Assembly (NCBI GenBank): GCA_013399015.1
Contig: VWZX01001949.1
Location: 4,030,001-4,094,000 of the forward strand
Length of the DNA: 64,000 nt
Origin: Galbula dea
Lineage: Eukaryota; Chordata; Aves; Piciformes; Galbulidae
Direction of reading: 5' to 3'
Each line of letters opens with the position of its first letter. The first letter of the stretch is position 1. The translations under genes were made by a program, and so were the position numbers. Below are positions 24,601 through 35,416 of the stretch, piece after piece. The notes under the pieces are model-generated. The model saw nothing but the letters and a program-made list of their open reading frames with translations. It made no database searches and was not told where the DNA came from.

Positions 24601-27600
24601 CTTGTACTTAATTACTGACATATCCTGCCTGTGAGCTGAGCCATGGTAACTGTCCCCGAACACATTTCTGACTCCAGTGGAACACAAGGTAACTTGACCT
24701 CGTTTAAGGAGTAGGGAGGCAGATTGCATCACCCCACAGCTGGTGCATACCAAGAGCAAAGAGCCATGGCATTCCTGCAGCTCTCCTTGTGCATGAGGAC
24801 TTGTTAAACCCAGGCGATTGTGCATCTTGGCTGACAAAAAAAAAAAAACAAACCAGAAGAAAGGTCCTGTACTAGGCCAGGTGGTGCATTTTGGCTCAGA
24901 GGGACAAAATTTTCTTCTAAACTGGCTTATAATTTTAATGTGTCAGCTCACATATCTTACCATGAGCCAAGGAAGGATGACAGGTAGCTCTTTTCTTCCC
25001 CTTTAGGATTGATTTGCAGTGGCTGGGTAGAGCACCTAACTGCTTCTGCAGAACCCAGAGGCTCTTAATGTGTACAAGTTCTTGCCAATAAAAACACCAA
25101 AATCAAAGTTTCAGTCATGAAGGTGGCCTACTTGAGCATATTCTGAACTATGAGCCCATTCAGCTGGTTGAGTTATTTAGAGAGTTGCAGCCCCATATCC
25201 CAATTTTACTGTGACAGGGATTCATTATTTTTCCCATCAACCCCAAACACCTGAACCCCTACCACCATGTAAAGGGGCTTTTTTTGTGACTTTGAGGGAT
25301 TGTCACTGCTTGCACCTCAATCTTTGATACTCTCCAAAATATGCTTCTGCCCATCACCCAAGTGTTGAGACAACAACACAGCACAGGGCTGTGTAATTGC
25401 AGTATTAGCCTTGATTAAGAGACAAGACTTGTATTTTTAATGGGACAACCCCCAAAGCAACAAGTTGCTTTATTTCCTGCAGTCTTAATTATATTTTTAA
25501 AGTTAAAAAATCAAGCCACTATGTGTATATTTAAAAATATAGGTCTTTCTTCTACTTTACAAGGAGCACACTAACTCTTTCCAAGCTAAAACTTGGAAAA
25601 GACATAACAGCAGCCAAAGAAATATGGACTTAAACTCTGAATTCATTCTTTCTATTGCAGGTACCAGTGTTGTGTCCTTTCCTTGCACCTACTATCTCTG
25701 AACTCATGAAAAAAACTTGGAGAACATTGCTCTTGGGCTATCTCTGGGCTGCCTCCTCTTTTCCAGCATCTTTGAGGAGTTGGGCTCCTCTCACCTGCAG
25801 AGTGACTAAAAAATCCTAAAGATGTAGTAGTCACCCATCATCATCTCAGAATAGTGTGTGCCAAAAGTCTCCTCCTTATAATAACTGTGATGCTGCTGTG
25901 ACTCTTTGGCACTTTCTCTGCAAAACTACTTGTTTCCTGGAAAAGTCAGGCACGCTCTACTCCAAGCCTGGCCAAGAAAGTCCAGATCATTTATTGCTTC
26001 ATTCCTGTGCTGTGTTTAGTTTGTTCATGCTTTCATGTGAAAATAGTGTCACACATAGGAACCCCAAGTCAATATTCTATTTACCTCTTCTGTAAAGTCA
26101 CTTCCTGATGTAAGAGTTAAAGTTTACAACCAATAAATGGCTGTTGACTCTAGGGGTTACTCTTACAAAGCAAAGCAACACTTTTTTAAATTTCTGTTTA
26201 TCTGAAGCTTGCAGAACACTACACACCATGTAAACATCATAAGGCAGCAAGTGGGAAGTTGAAAGCAAGGACTGACCACTGGGATTATGTCTGCACATAG
26301 CACAGGGAAGCACAAAAAAAGCAGATTAAAAACTCTGGTTGCTGGGCCACAAAGTCTTTGCCTCTAGTGGAGCAATACCAAGCCTCAGAGAGATGAAGAC
26401 AAAGCCACAAAGATATGTCTTTGTATTACCTACTGGAAGGGAAAAGTTCAGATGTGCAGTGGTCTTCAGCAGGTCTGATTAGAAAATTTTCCTCTTTCTC
26501 GCAACAGTTCATTAAAAAAAGGGGCTATAAAAATATCTTACTTGTATGTATTTAGATAAAGAATGTTGACATTAATGTTGCCTGTGGGCAGTGATAGTCA
26601 GGGAAAGGGAAATGAGCCAACCTGCATCCTAATGATGCCAAATGATGCCTCCTACACTCTCTTCTAAAAGGTCCTGGGCACAAGAAGTGGCCCCCTTTGC
26701 TCACTACTGCAGCTGTGCCCTTCTCAGCACTTCCTAGGAGTGAAGGGAAGAATTTCTCCCCCATTCCAGGACACCTAAATACCTGCAGTCCTGGAACTCA
26801 AAACTGTGGATAGCTTCCCCATAACAAAAAGTCCTGATACTCTGGCATCTTTCTGAGACTGCCAGTGCCAAGTACTGAAGGAGTAAAAGTTAGCCTTAAA
26901 AAACATAATATTCCTTTCTAATTGTCTTCTTAATCAAAGCATGGAATATTTTGCATATTTTGAGCCACAGAACCCTGCTCAGAAATAATTTTGCTGCTTC
27001 TCTCTGCAACTGTCAGGTCTGTGAATGTGCATTCTGGATTTAAACAGAAAGCTGAGTTTCTCACCCCAAAACTATGTTTGAGATACTGGTTCTGTCAAAA
27101 AAAGGCAGCTGTCACAAGACTTATGACAAAAATCAGAAAGCCAGTGACTGCCCTTCCAGCAAAGAATTCTTTGTGGCTACAAGTAGCCAGCTGAATCTCA
27201 GCTATGTGGTTTAACAGACAGAAATTAGTACCTCCAGCTGCGTGACAGCAAGACTTAACTACACTAACTGAAGAAGGCAGCTCCCTGGGTGTCCCTGCTC
27301 ATCAGCACCCATGCTCGCCCAATGTGCAGTCCAATAGTGAGTAGTGGTACACACACGGCATCTGTCAGATTCTCAAGAGACAGAAAACAATGCTGAAAGA
27401 GTGGTGGTGTTTATAAGTCATAGATGTGGGGGATAAAGAATAGGTGGTGTTGGGTAGAATACGACAAAAAGACCAGTAATTAAAATACTTATTTCCTGAT
27501 CTGAGTACAAACACACGAGCCAAGTAGTCCTGTTAAATTAAAGATGCATTTGGGAGAGGTCCCACATGAAGCCGCAGCAGCTATTCCTGGCCACACTCAG

Positions 27601-30600
27601 GGTGAACTACTCTGTCAAGGAATGCGTGCTTCAGGAATGCAGCCGGACAGGCTGTGTTTAGGGAAAGGTTGTGTATCCTACCAACAGGGTGGAGGAACAG
27701 AACTCTCTAATAACCACACTCCTCCCTCCATGGGAGGTTTTGCACAGCAAACCACCCTGCTTGCCTTTGCAGCAAGCTCCCATGTCTATGCTGGCCACTG
27801 GCCACCCATAAGACCCAGCCACTGCAGACCACTGCAGACCACTGACACTGCCAGGCTGGTGTTGAGGAGAGCAAAATGTAGAATAACCCAGGTTGGAGCT
27901 TGCTGCAAAGGTAAGCATCCTGAGAAACTCCTGTGGGCTCTTCATTGAGACAGCACAGTTGAAGTTCTGGCTTTTGTGTAAAGCAGCCACTGGTACAGGA
28001 GAGGGCTTTCTCACATATGGAAAAATGAGTTGTTCTGTAACACAGGTAGTGCTGGATTAGAAACACTAAAAGGACAAGAGGGTCAGCTAAGGGGCACCTT
28101 CAGCCAGGAACAACTTCCCAGGCTGCTTCCCCTGCAGTAGTTTCTATAGTATGACCATGAAATCTGTATTTTCTTAATGACCAGTGAGAAAAGCAACTCC
28201 TTCCAGAGCCCATAAGAGATGGTAGATGCACTTTGTGGTCCAACAGCAAGGGGTTACCTTCAGATTTTCTCCTCTATCATGTTGAACAGAGGTCTGGAGT
28301 GAGCAGCATGTCCAATGGACAGGGCTATGACCCCCTGGCACCTTCCCACTGGGGGAAGAAGATGTCACCTGGGGCCACTTCTCACCTTCAGAAACCACCC
28401 TGCCTGGGGACAGGTCTTCACACAATGGAAACAGCTGCTTTCTTCAGGTTGCTGGAGGAACAGAAGAGTGACGATATCACACACTATTGCCCCCATCTGT
28501 GTTCCTTCACATCCATTCTCTGCAGCAGGCTCTACCCTCAGACTACACCATCCTTTCACCTCTGAAGTATCAAAATCCCTTTAGGAGATTGAAAACTAAG
28601 ATGCAAGGAGTCTGCAAAAGGGAGTACCAGTCATTAACCACTTCCCTGTAACAGGTATCCAGAGAACAAGATAGATGGGCAAAAAAAGGAAAATTTGGGT
28701 CACCAAACTGGGTCCCCTGAGACTGTGACCACCCAGACAGCAATGTTTGTTGCACAGGGGGCCACAAAATTCACAGAAAATACAGTGGTGCCAATAACAA
28801 ACTTCAGACCCATTTTAAGAGCCACAGCCATGATATGCCACAAGCAGGATGGAAGAGATGAAAGGCATGACCATTATGTGATGTCTCTGGGGTAATTACA
28901 GGAGCTCACTGATTTTCCTAGGAGGTCAGTCATGGCCTGCACTACAAAGCCAGGCCAGGTGCAATACCCTCAGAGCTTAGTGCCTTTCAGTGCCTTTTGC
29001 TTTCCCCAGCACTGACAGTGCAGCACACATGGCTGTGAACCTTAGGGAAGCCCTAAAGATGATCCAGCTCCTGGCTTGATACATACAGAGAAACCTGTGT
29101 CCTTCAGGACCGTTGCCACGGCCAGCTCAGGCACCCCTGGCTGCTTGCCCACCACAGCTCTGAGCTCCAGCTCTTCTCCAGTGTGGAACTGAATGTCAAG
29201 TTCTAACAACTCCTGGTTGCAAAATCTTGGGCTTAACCCAGTGGGTGGGAGGTGGAGATACCCTTTGGCACAGAAAATACGTATATTCTATAAAATCAAA
29301 TCCCCAAGCCTGCTCTGAGCTACATTGTGCACAATTTACTATAAGCAAGGACTAATTTCTGGATACAATTCTAATCTGACAAGACAGAAGTCCTTTGGAC
29401 TGCTCCTCTTTTCAGTCAGTTTTCCAACATTAATTTGCTGCCAGCCTCTTTCCTCCTTCAGAGCTACCTAAGGCGTGGGGAGGAGGGAGGGTGTGCTGGC
29501 CCATCACATGCCGCATACGTGGAAGTTGGTTTGCAGACAGCACCCTGCTGTTTGTGCACAGGGAACTGCCAGTACTACTGCAGCTTTCTGCTCTTTATTA
29601 TCTGTCCTAACCACATCACCCTAGGTTTAGAGGTACATTTCTGTTAACAGAGGTAAAGCTAGGGCATCATTTTACTTTTCCTAAACATTTACTATTTTCA
29701 CACCAAACCTGCTTGCAGGTATTTGCCCAGGAAAACTTCTCTCTCCAGTTTCCAAGGAGCTGCCATTCTTCATTGCCACCGTTTTTTTACAGAGCAGGCT
29801 TCTCTCTGGGGAGATCAAGTAACTTGTTCAAGGTCAAGTAGCAGTTGGCAAGACCAAATCCACCCTTGGGGACAGTCTCCTGGGCTTGAAACCCCAACAG
29901 TGATTTACACAAATGGCTCTCTCACCCCAACATGAGCAGCCAAGACTCCATCTAGAGGGTCAAAGTCTTAGGCTCAAACTTTCAAAGGCAATAAAGTTAA
30001 TGCTTGAAATCCCAGTCCTGCCAGGAGCTGCTTCTCTTGGCCTTTCAGCATCCTTAACTAGGAGGTTTTGTACAGACCTTGGGAGTGAGTCGTCAGAAGA
30101 TGAACCCCAAGACTCCCCAGCATAGAGTGCTGGAACCTGCTTCCAAAGGTGAGTCACATCCCAGCACCTCCCCATGGGCTGCATGACTTGCAGCCACAGG
30201 AGAGGCTGGCTCCCACACCTCTTTGGATGCCAGCTACCTCCTTGGTGACTACATAAGGTCTAATGGTCACGGGACAGGCAGGCAGGAACTGCCATGATTT
30301 CATCGCAGCTGTGACCTGATTCACCCTTCATTACATCATTTAGTCTGTCTCTCTGTGGAGCAAAGATCATGAGACTTGACTGCCTAGTAGGAGGATTAAT
30401 TCCCACCAGCTAATAGTTTGAAGAAGAGAAGAACAGCACACATCACTGGGTGCTGCTATTACTGCTGTTAGACCTGTGCTCTGCACACCTGCAAGCAGGA
30501 TCTAGTAATGCACAGGCAAGAGTCCATGGTAAGAGGAATTTATGTCTGAGTGATACACCTCTCCCAGAAGGATCCTAAGGGTGCCTTGAAGGACCCATGT

Positions 30601-33600
30601 CCACCAGACAGTCACTAGGAGGGTGCTGGGCAGGGGCAAAAGTGCCCCCTCTCATGCCTGGGACCAAAGGGAAGCCTAATGCAGGGGAGAACTACTGAAT
30701 TTTTTTTAAAGCTCCACAGGATACCTGTGAGCATCCAGACAGGAGAAATAGAGAGTCTCAGGGGAAAGCCAGGTCCCCTAAAGCACCCCTGTAAAGTGCA
30801 CACCAGCAAGCCAAGCTTATTTCTGGCATTTGCCCTTCTTTAGTGAGTTGCTGCTTTCAAGGAAAAGAGATGTAGGAAAGTAAAGCTTGGACCACACCAC
30901 GGATACACCATTCCTGAAGTCAGACGCCCTTCATCATCACTACGTGGCTTTGCCAGACAGCAAACCCTCCCGCAGAGGCATGAGCCGCAGCACATCAACT
31001 CAGCTGCTGTCATGCCCAGCAGCAGATGATGGGGGCATGGAAGCTACCAGATCTGTGTCCCTGAAGAAATATCCATCAGCTGGGTCATTTTCTGTGTAGG
31101 AGGGACATGTTTTCTTCTGAGGCTTGAGAGTACAGGCTGCCACAGCCAGACGCAGGCTAATTGCATCTACCAATCCGATGGTGGGAAAACATCTGGGATG
31201 GTCTGAGTGTGTGGCATGGACAGGGTCCTGAAAGATGTGCCAGATGAACGTTTGCTGCCGGGAATTTTCTCAGAGAGGGCTCCTGGCTTTATCTCCATGC
31301 AGGAAATGCATCCTTTAATGCAGACATTGATGACACAGTGACCACATGGATAATTTTCCCAAAGTCTAGTTACCTGTGGGAAGCCAAGTGAGTCATGACC
31401 AGCAGCCAAGCACCCACTGCCTTTCTGTAAACCAGTGCTGCCAGGCGAACTTATGCACTGACTGTTGCAGCACCCACAGCCTCAGTGCCCATTTTCACTG
31501 CCAAAGCTGATTTCCAGTATTAGCTTTCCCCTATGGCATCTGTATGTGCTGACTGTGAGTCTACACAGGTTGAAGTTGAGCTGCAGGGATGAAGTCCTCA
31601 CCACTCCCACGGAGAGTGGCTGCACTGATGCCCCAGGACTGTGTGCACTCCCAGCTGCACCTCATGGCTGCTCTGCAATGTTGCCCTGTGCTCAGCTCAT
31701 ATCAAAAAAATCAAGTTTTCCCTTTGAAACTGTGCTATGGCAAATTCCACCCTGGCTCAAACCTGCTGTGAGTAATGGCAGACCTAGGTTCCTATGTGCC
31801 CTGAGACAAAACTCATCCCTTGGCATGAGGAGCTCACCCATAGAGAGGTTCAAGGTTGGGGAGGTGGGGTCGTGTGCAGGAGCTCCAGAAGAAGGCATAA
31901 GAGGCTGCTTTGATGTCTGTGCAGCCCGCACGCACCCATGCACACTGGGTTGGCTGCATGCCATTGACTTCTACAGAGCTGGTAGTGCCAGCTGTGATGG
32001 ACATGCCACACAGAGGCCACTACAAGAGCCACCACGCTGGTGTAGGGAGGGGAACGCTCTCACAGTAAACACACTGCTTTTAATCCCTCTGCTGCCAATT
32101 CCCAGAACTGTAAACATGGAGCTACAATCGTTACAGATGTACCAGCTTTGGACAAAACTGATGCCCTGGTCTGGCTCCCTTGCAAATCTCTGCACCATCC
32201 CAGGCATGTGCATAGGTTTTTCTCTGTTTCATTAACCCCTGCATGCCAACAGCCTGTAGAGGACCTGTGGTACATGCTAATTAAAGGCTTAAGTAAATAA
32301 AGGAGGCTGCCGCCCTGCAACACCTCGGTGTGGAAACATGCTCGTTGGAGAAGCATCCCAAAAAGCTGTCCCTCCATGACCTGCACCATGCAGACCATTG
32401 GTACTGCACTCAGACAGTGTCAGTGGAGCAACTCAGCCGTGAGTGGATCTATTTTGGTCTCCAGGGAAAGGGTCTGTGCTCTGGAGCAGCAGCTCCAATT
32501 TCTTTCTGTGCACCACTTCTAAAAAGTCAATGCATGTGGCAGGTCCAGGCTGGCTAGTCTTGGCTCTGCACCTGCTCCTCAACACAGTGAGCTTCCCTCT
32601 TCTTTTTTTTCTGTTTTTTCAAACATAAATTTTTTAGCTTGGGTTCAGGCTGTCCTATGGTGCCAATGGGAGCAGCTTTGCTGCCACACCATGTTAAAAT
32701 CTCCAGAGGTTTTAATATGTCCCCTGCTCAGTTGAACCAATAGCTCAGGGTTTGACACCGTGTTTTCAGTCAGCAGCCAACTGCTTGCTGCAGACTGCCA
32801 GTGGCTCCCTGGCTACTCACTAGGGTTTGATGATGCTTGCAAGTTATCACCCCAGATCACAGTGACATTTAAAATAGACTAGACAAATCAACCCTGCATC
32901 TGCCTTCGCTAGTACTCATTTTTTTCTCCATCCCCTGCAGACCTGTACTTCAGAGCTTCTGAGCAATCCTCACTAAAAGGATGAAGATATTTTCAGTGAC
33001 ATGAATCTGCTTGGCTTAACCCACTCTGCAGGGCAGGATGTGGGTGACAGGCGGCTGCGCCTTTCCGAGGCCACACCGAATTCAGTGATGTTGTTAGGAG
33101 GTTGGTTCATGCCAAACAGCTCCAGTGCTGCAGATCTGTTCCGTCCATGGTCTCCTGGTATGTGGAGGGCAGCATCACCTGCAGTGATGCTGTTGGAAAA
33201 TGCTTGCTTGTCAAAGGCATAGGGCATTTAATCTGCAGAAAAAAACCACCAAAGATGATTTTGCAGCTCAAAGCACTCTTGCAGCTTAAACAATGTCCCC
33301 TGCCACATGAAAAATAGCTGGCACTGCCTGTAAGGGAAGGTGGGATCACTGCTCCAAAGCAGTGAATCAGATGGGCAGAAGGTGGAGACTTTGGCCCTGC
33401 TGTCATTGCATTTGGATTTTAGTTTCTGTGTGTGCTGCAGCTCACTGCCACTCTCCAGTGCTTTCTGTCCCCAGTGGCTACAGGCACCTTTCAGACATGG
33501 CAGCATTCAGCTAGTGGATTTTCACTCTTCCATTCACTGACCCTCGTGTAACACCCACCCAGGCAAGCTGTGGCAGGAGATGAAGATGGGGTGGCAACAC

Positions 33601-34040
33601 TCCTGGTGTGGACCTCCAAGCATCAGCAGACACCCATCCCACAGCCCTCCTGCCTGCAGAGCTCCAGCTGCCTTCAGCCCTGTCAGCACTGCATCTGTGC
33701 GTGCAGCCTTCCCTGCACCTGAGTGCTTGTTTTTATTCAGTTTTTTTGAATACACTTGCAAGTGCCAGATGTTGCCAAATGCCTCAGCAGCAGGTAGCGC
33801 AGCCAGCGAAAGGCTGGCAACGTGACCCGGATTAGAGCAGCTTATCCCCTGAGCCAGCCTCTCGCCATGTCTCTTCTCTTCGGCCCTTGGGCCCGAGCGC
33901 TGTCCCTAGCCCAGCAGCTCAACAACCACCTGCCTCTTCCCACGGGGCTAGAGCTGCTCCCAGCTGCCTGCAGCAGCCCCTTCCCCAGGAGCTCACAGCC
34001 AGCACCATGGGCTGCCCCACAGTAGCTGACGAGCAATAGT
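21637..34040. other. Intergenic DNA, no gene recognised
   Basis: About 12.4 kb with no recognisable exon, RNA gene or CR1 tail. The longest open stretch is 31465-32235 plus (256 codons, opened by TTG). It has no domain features and is treated as chance. Base composition rises in GC toward 33.6-34.0 kb, then drops sharply. Confidence 0.55.
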
Positions 34041-34905
34041 GACTTTACAATAAAACAAATCAGTGTATTGAGATATATACACCATAGCGCAGGGGAGTTA
34101 TGTCCTAATCCTAATACAAAATGCCCTACATTTACAAAATGAGCTACAGTGCCTTCCTGGCTTTGGGTGCACCTCTTCAGCCTGGGCTTGAATGCAAAAA
34201 TCCCCTGTTTTTATTGTTCAATACATAAGACTTTAACACCTACCAGTGCATGCACCTAATAAGATACATCTATATATGTTTTCATATATAATAGTGTTTT
34301 TTATATATTTATGCATCTTTCCATCAAGCACATTTATCTATAAAATATTTTATATGTAAGAACATAACACATATAAAAGCACAGACATATAAAACATAGT
34401 ATCATAGAATAGTTCAGGTTGGAAGGGACCTTTAAAGGTCATCTAGTTCAACCCTCCTTGTAATGAGCATAAATGTTCATAAAACATTACATGGATATGA
34501 AATAGATACACATGAAACATACATTTAGAAAACATTCTACATGTAATATTCTCTCTACATATAACGTTCTTTGTATAGGACCATATATAACATGATACAT
34601 ATTCTGTACATTTTCACAATATTCTAAATTTATCTGTATGTATAGATTCTGAATGTTTCTATAAACAGGACATATTATGTGACACATAAATAGCCAAAAC
34701 ATATTTAGAAGCATAAACAAACATCCCTCTATAAATATTTATATTATTTGTATTAATGAATCGAATACAGGAGTTGTTTATGGAAGTGAAGTATACAGAA
34801 AACGTTAATTTTATGCATATTTGTACTCTATATTTAAGGATTTATACATACAACACAAACATATTAACACGTTTTTATGCACGGTGTATAAATTCGCTAC
34901 ATATA
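34040..34905. repeat. AT-rich, degenerate repetitive block upstream of FBXO32
   Basis: About 0.85 kb of strongly AT-rich DNA dominated by variants of ACATATAA, ATAAAACAT and TATATTTAT, resembling a decayed tandem array. It is interrupted by a minus-strand CR1 tail and ends just before the CpG island. It also contains forkhead-core ATAAACA at 34661 and 34713. Repeat nature is inferred by eye; no clean period was established. Confidence 0.5.
34397..34468 (-). mobile_element. CR1 LINE tail fragment, reverse orientation
   Basis: ATCATAGAATAGTTCAGGTTGGAAGGGACCTTTAAAGGTCATCTAGTTCAACCC is the reverse complement of a CR1 3' terminus. Only about 70 bp remain, inside the AT-rich block. Confidence 0.88.
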
Positions 34906-35052
34906 TGCTCTGTTTGTCTGTATACCCAGAGGGGCACACACCAACCGCTGGGTGGCTGAGAATTTACAGCTGCCCATAAACACTTCACCGGCCCCGCCCC
35001 GTCCCGCCCCGTCCCGCCCCCCAGCCGCTGGCGGCTGGCGGGGGCGGGGCCG

Positions 35053-35059
35053 ATAAACA
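35053..35059 (+). promoter_or_regulatory. Forkhead (FOXO-type) core site, unit 1
   Basis: ATAAACA(A), reverse complement TTGTTTAT, fits the forkhead core. FOXO factors are established activators of mammalian FBXO32 during muscle atrophy. It lies about 100 bp upstream of the TATA-like box. An identical core is at 35084-35090. Confidence 0.55.
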
Positions 35060-35082
35060 ACGCCACGTGCGGCGGGTGGGGC

Positions 35083-35083
35083 N
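35083..35083. other. Undetermined base (N)
   Basis: The only N noticed in the window. It falls exactly at the junction of the two 31-bp promoter units, so the unit number should be treated with caution. Confidence 0.98.
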
Positions 35084-35152
35084 ATAAACAACGCCACGTG
35101 CGGCGGGTGGGGCTAGCCCTGCGCTTCCGGCAACACGCCGCTCTCGCCGCCG

Positions 35153-35160
35153 CATAAATA
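35153..35160 (+). promoter_or_regulatory. FBXO32: TATA-like element of FBXO32
   Basis: CATAAATA within GC-rich flanks, about 148 bp before the ATG. A start site at about 35180-35190 is predicted from the usual 25-30 bp spacing, giving a 5'UTR of about 115 nt. Confidence 0.5.
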
Positions 35161-35184
35161 GCGCGGAGCGGCGCCGCGACCGCA

Positions 35185-35300
35185 GGTTTTCTGCTGTGGT
35201 ATTTGTCGCATCGGTCTTCTCCGCCCTCTTCCAGACATCGGTCACGCCGCCGTCTTTTCTGGTCTCGGTCCCGGTTTTGCTCCCACTCTGTTCCGCCGCT
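35185..35300 (+). other. FBXO32: Predicted FBXO32 5'UTR
   Basis: Pyrimidine-rich leader (TCTTCTCCGCCCTCTTCC and similar) with no ATG before the start codon, so there is no upstream ORF. The 5' end is inferred from the TATA-like element. Confidence 0.5.
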
Positions 35301-35416
35301 ATGCCGTTCCTGGGGCAGGACTGGCGCTCCCCAGGGCAGAGCTGGGTGAAGACGGCCGACGGCTGGACGCGCTTCCTCGACGAGAAGAGCGGCGGCTACG
35401 TCGGCGATATCAGCAG
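35301..35416 (+). CDS. FBXO32: FBXO32 exon 1 (residues 1-38 and part of 39)
   Basis: Starts at ATG 35301 in a GCCGCT-ATG context and ends at donor AG|GTACTG. Two bases of the Ser39 codon are in this exon. The region is GC-rich, unlike the other exons, because it lies in the CpG island. Confidence 0.95.

Larger units (their letters stand above)
35052..35113 (+). repeat. Perfect 31-bp tandem duplication in the FBXO32 promoter
   Basis: Unit 1 is 35052-35082 and unit 2 is 35083-35113. They match at all 30 determined positions; the first base of unit 2 is N. Each unit holds ATAAACAAC (forkhead core), then CACGTG (E-box; 35064-35069 and 35095-35100), then GCGGGTGGGG. This may be a true module duplication or an unmerged contig overlap at the N. 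Confidence 0.9.
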
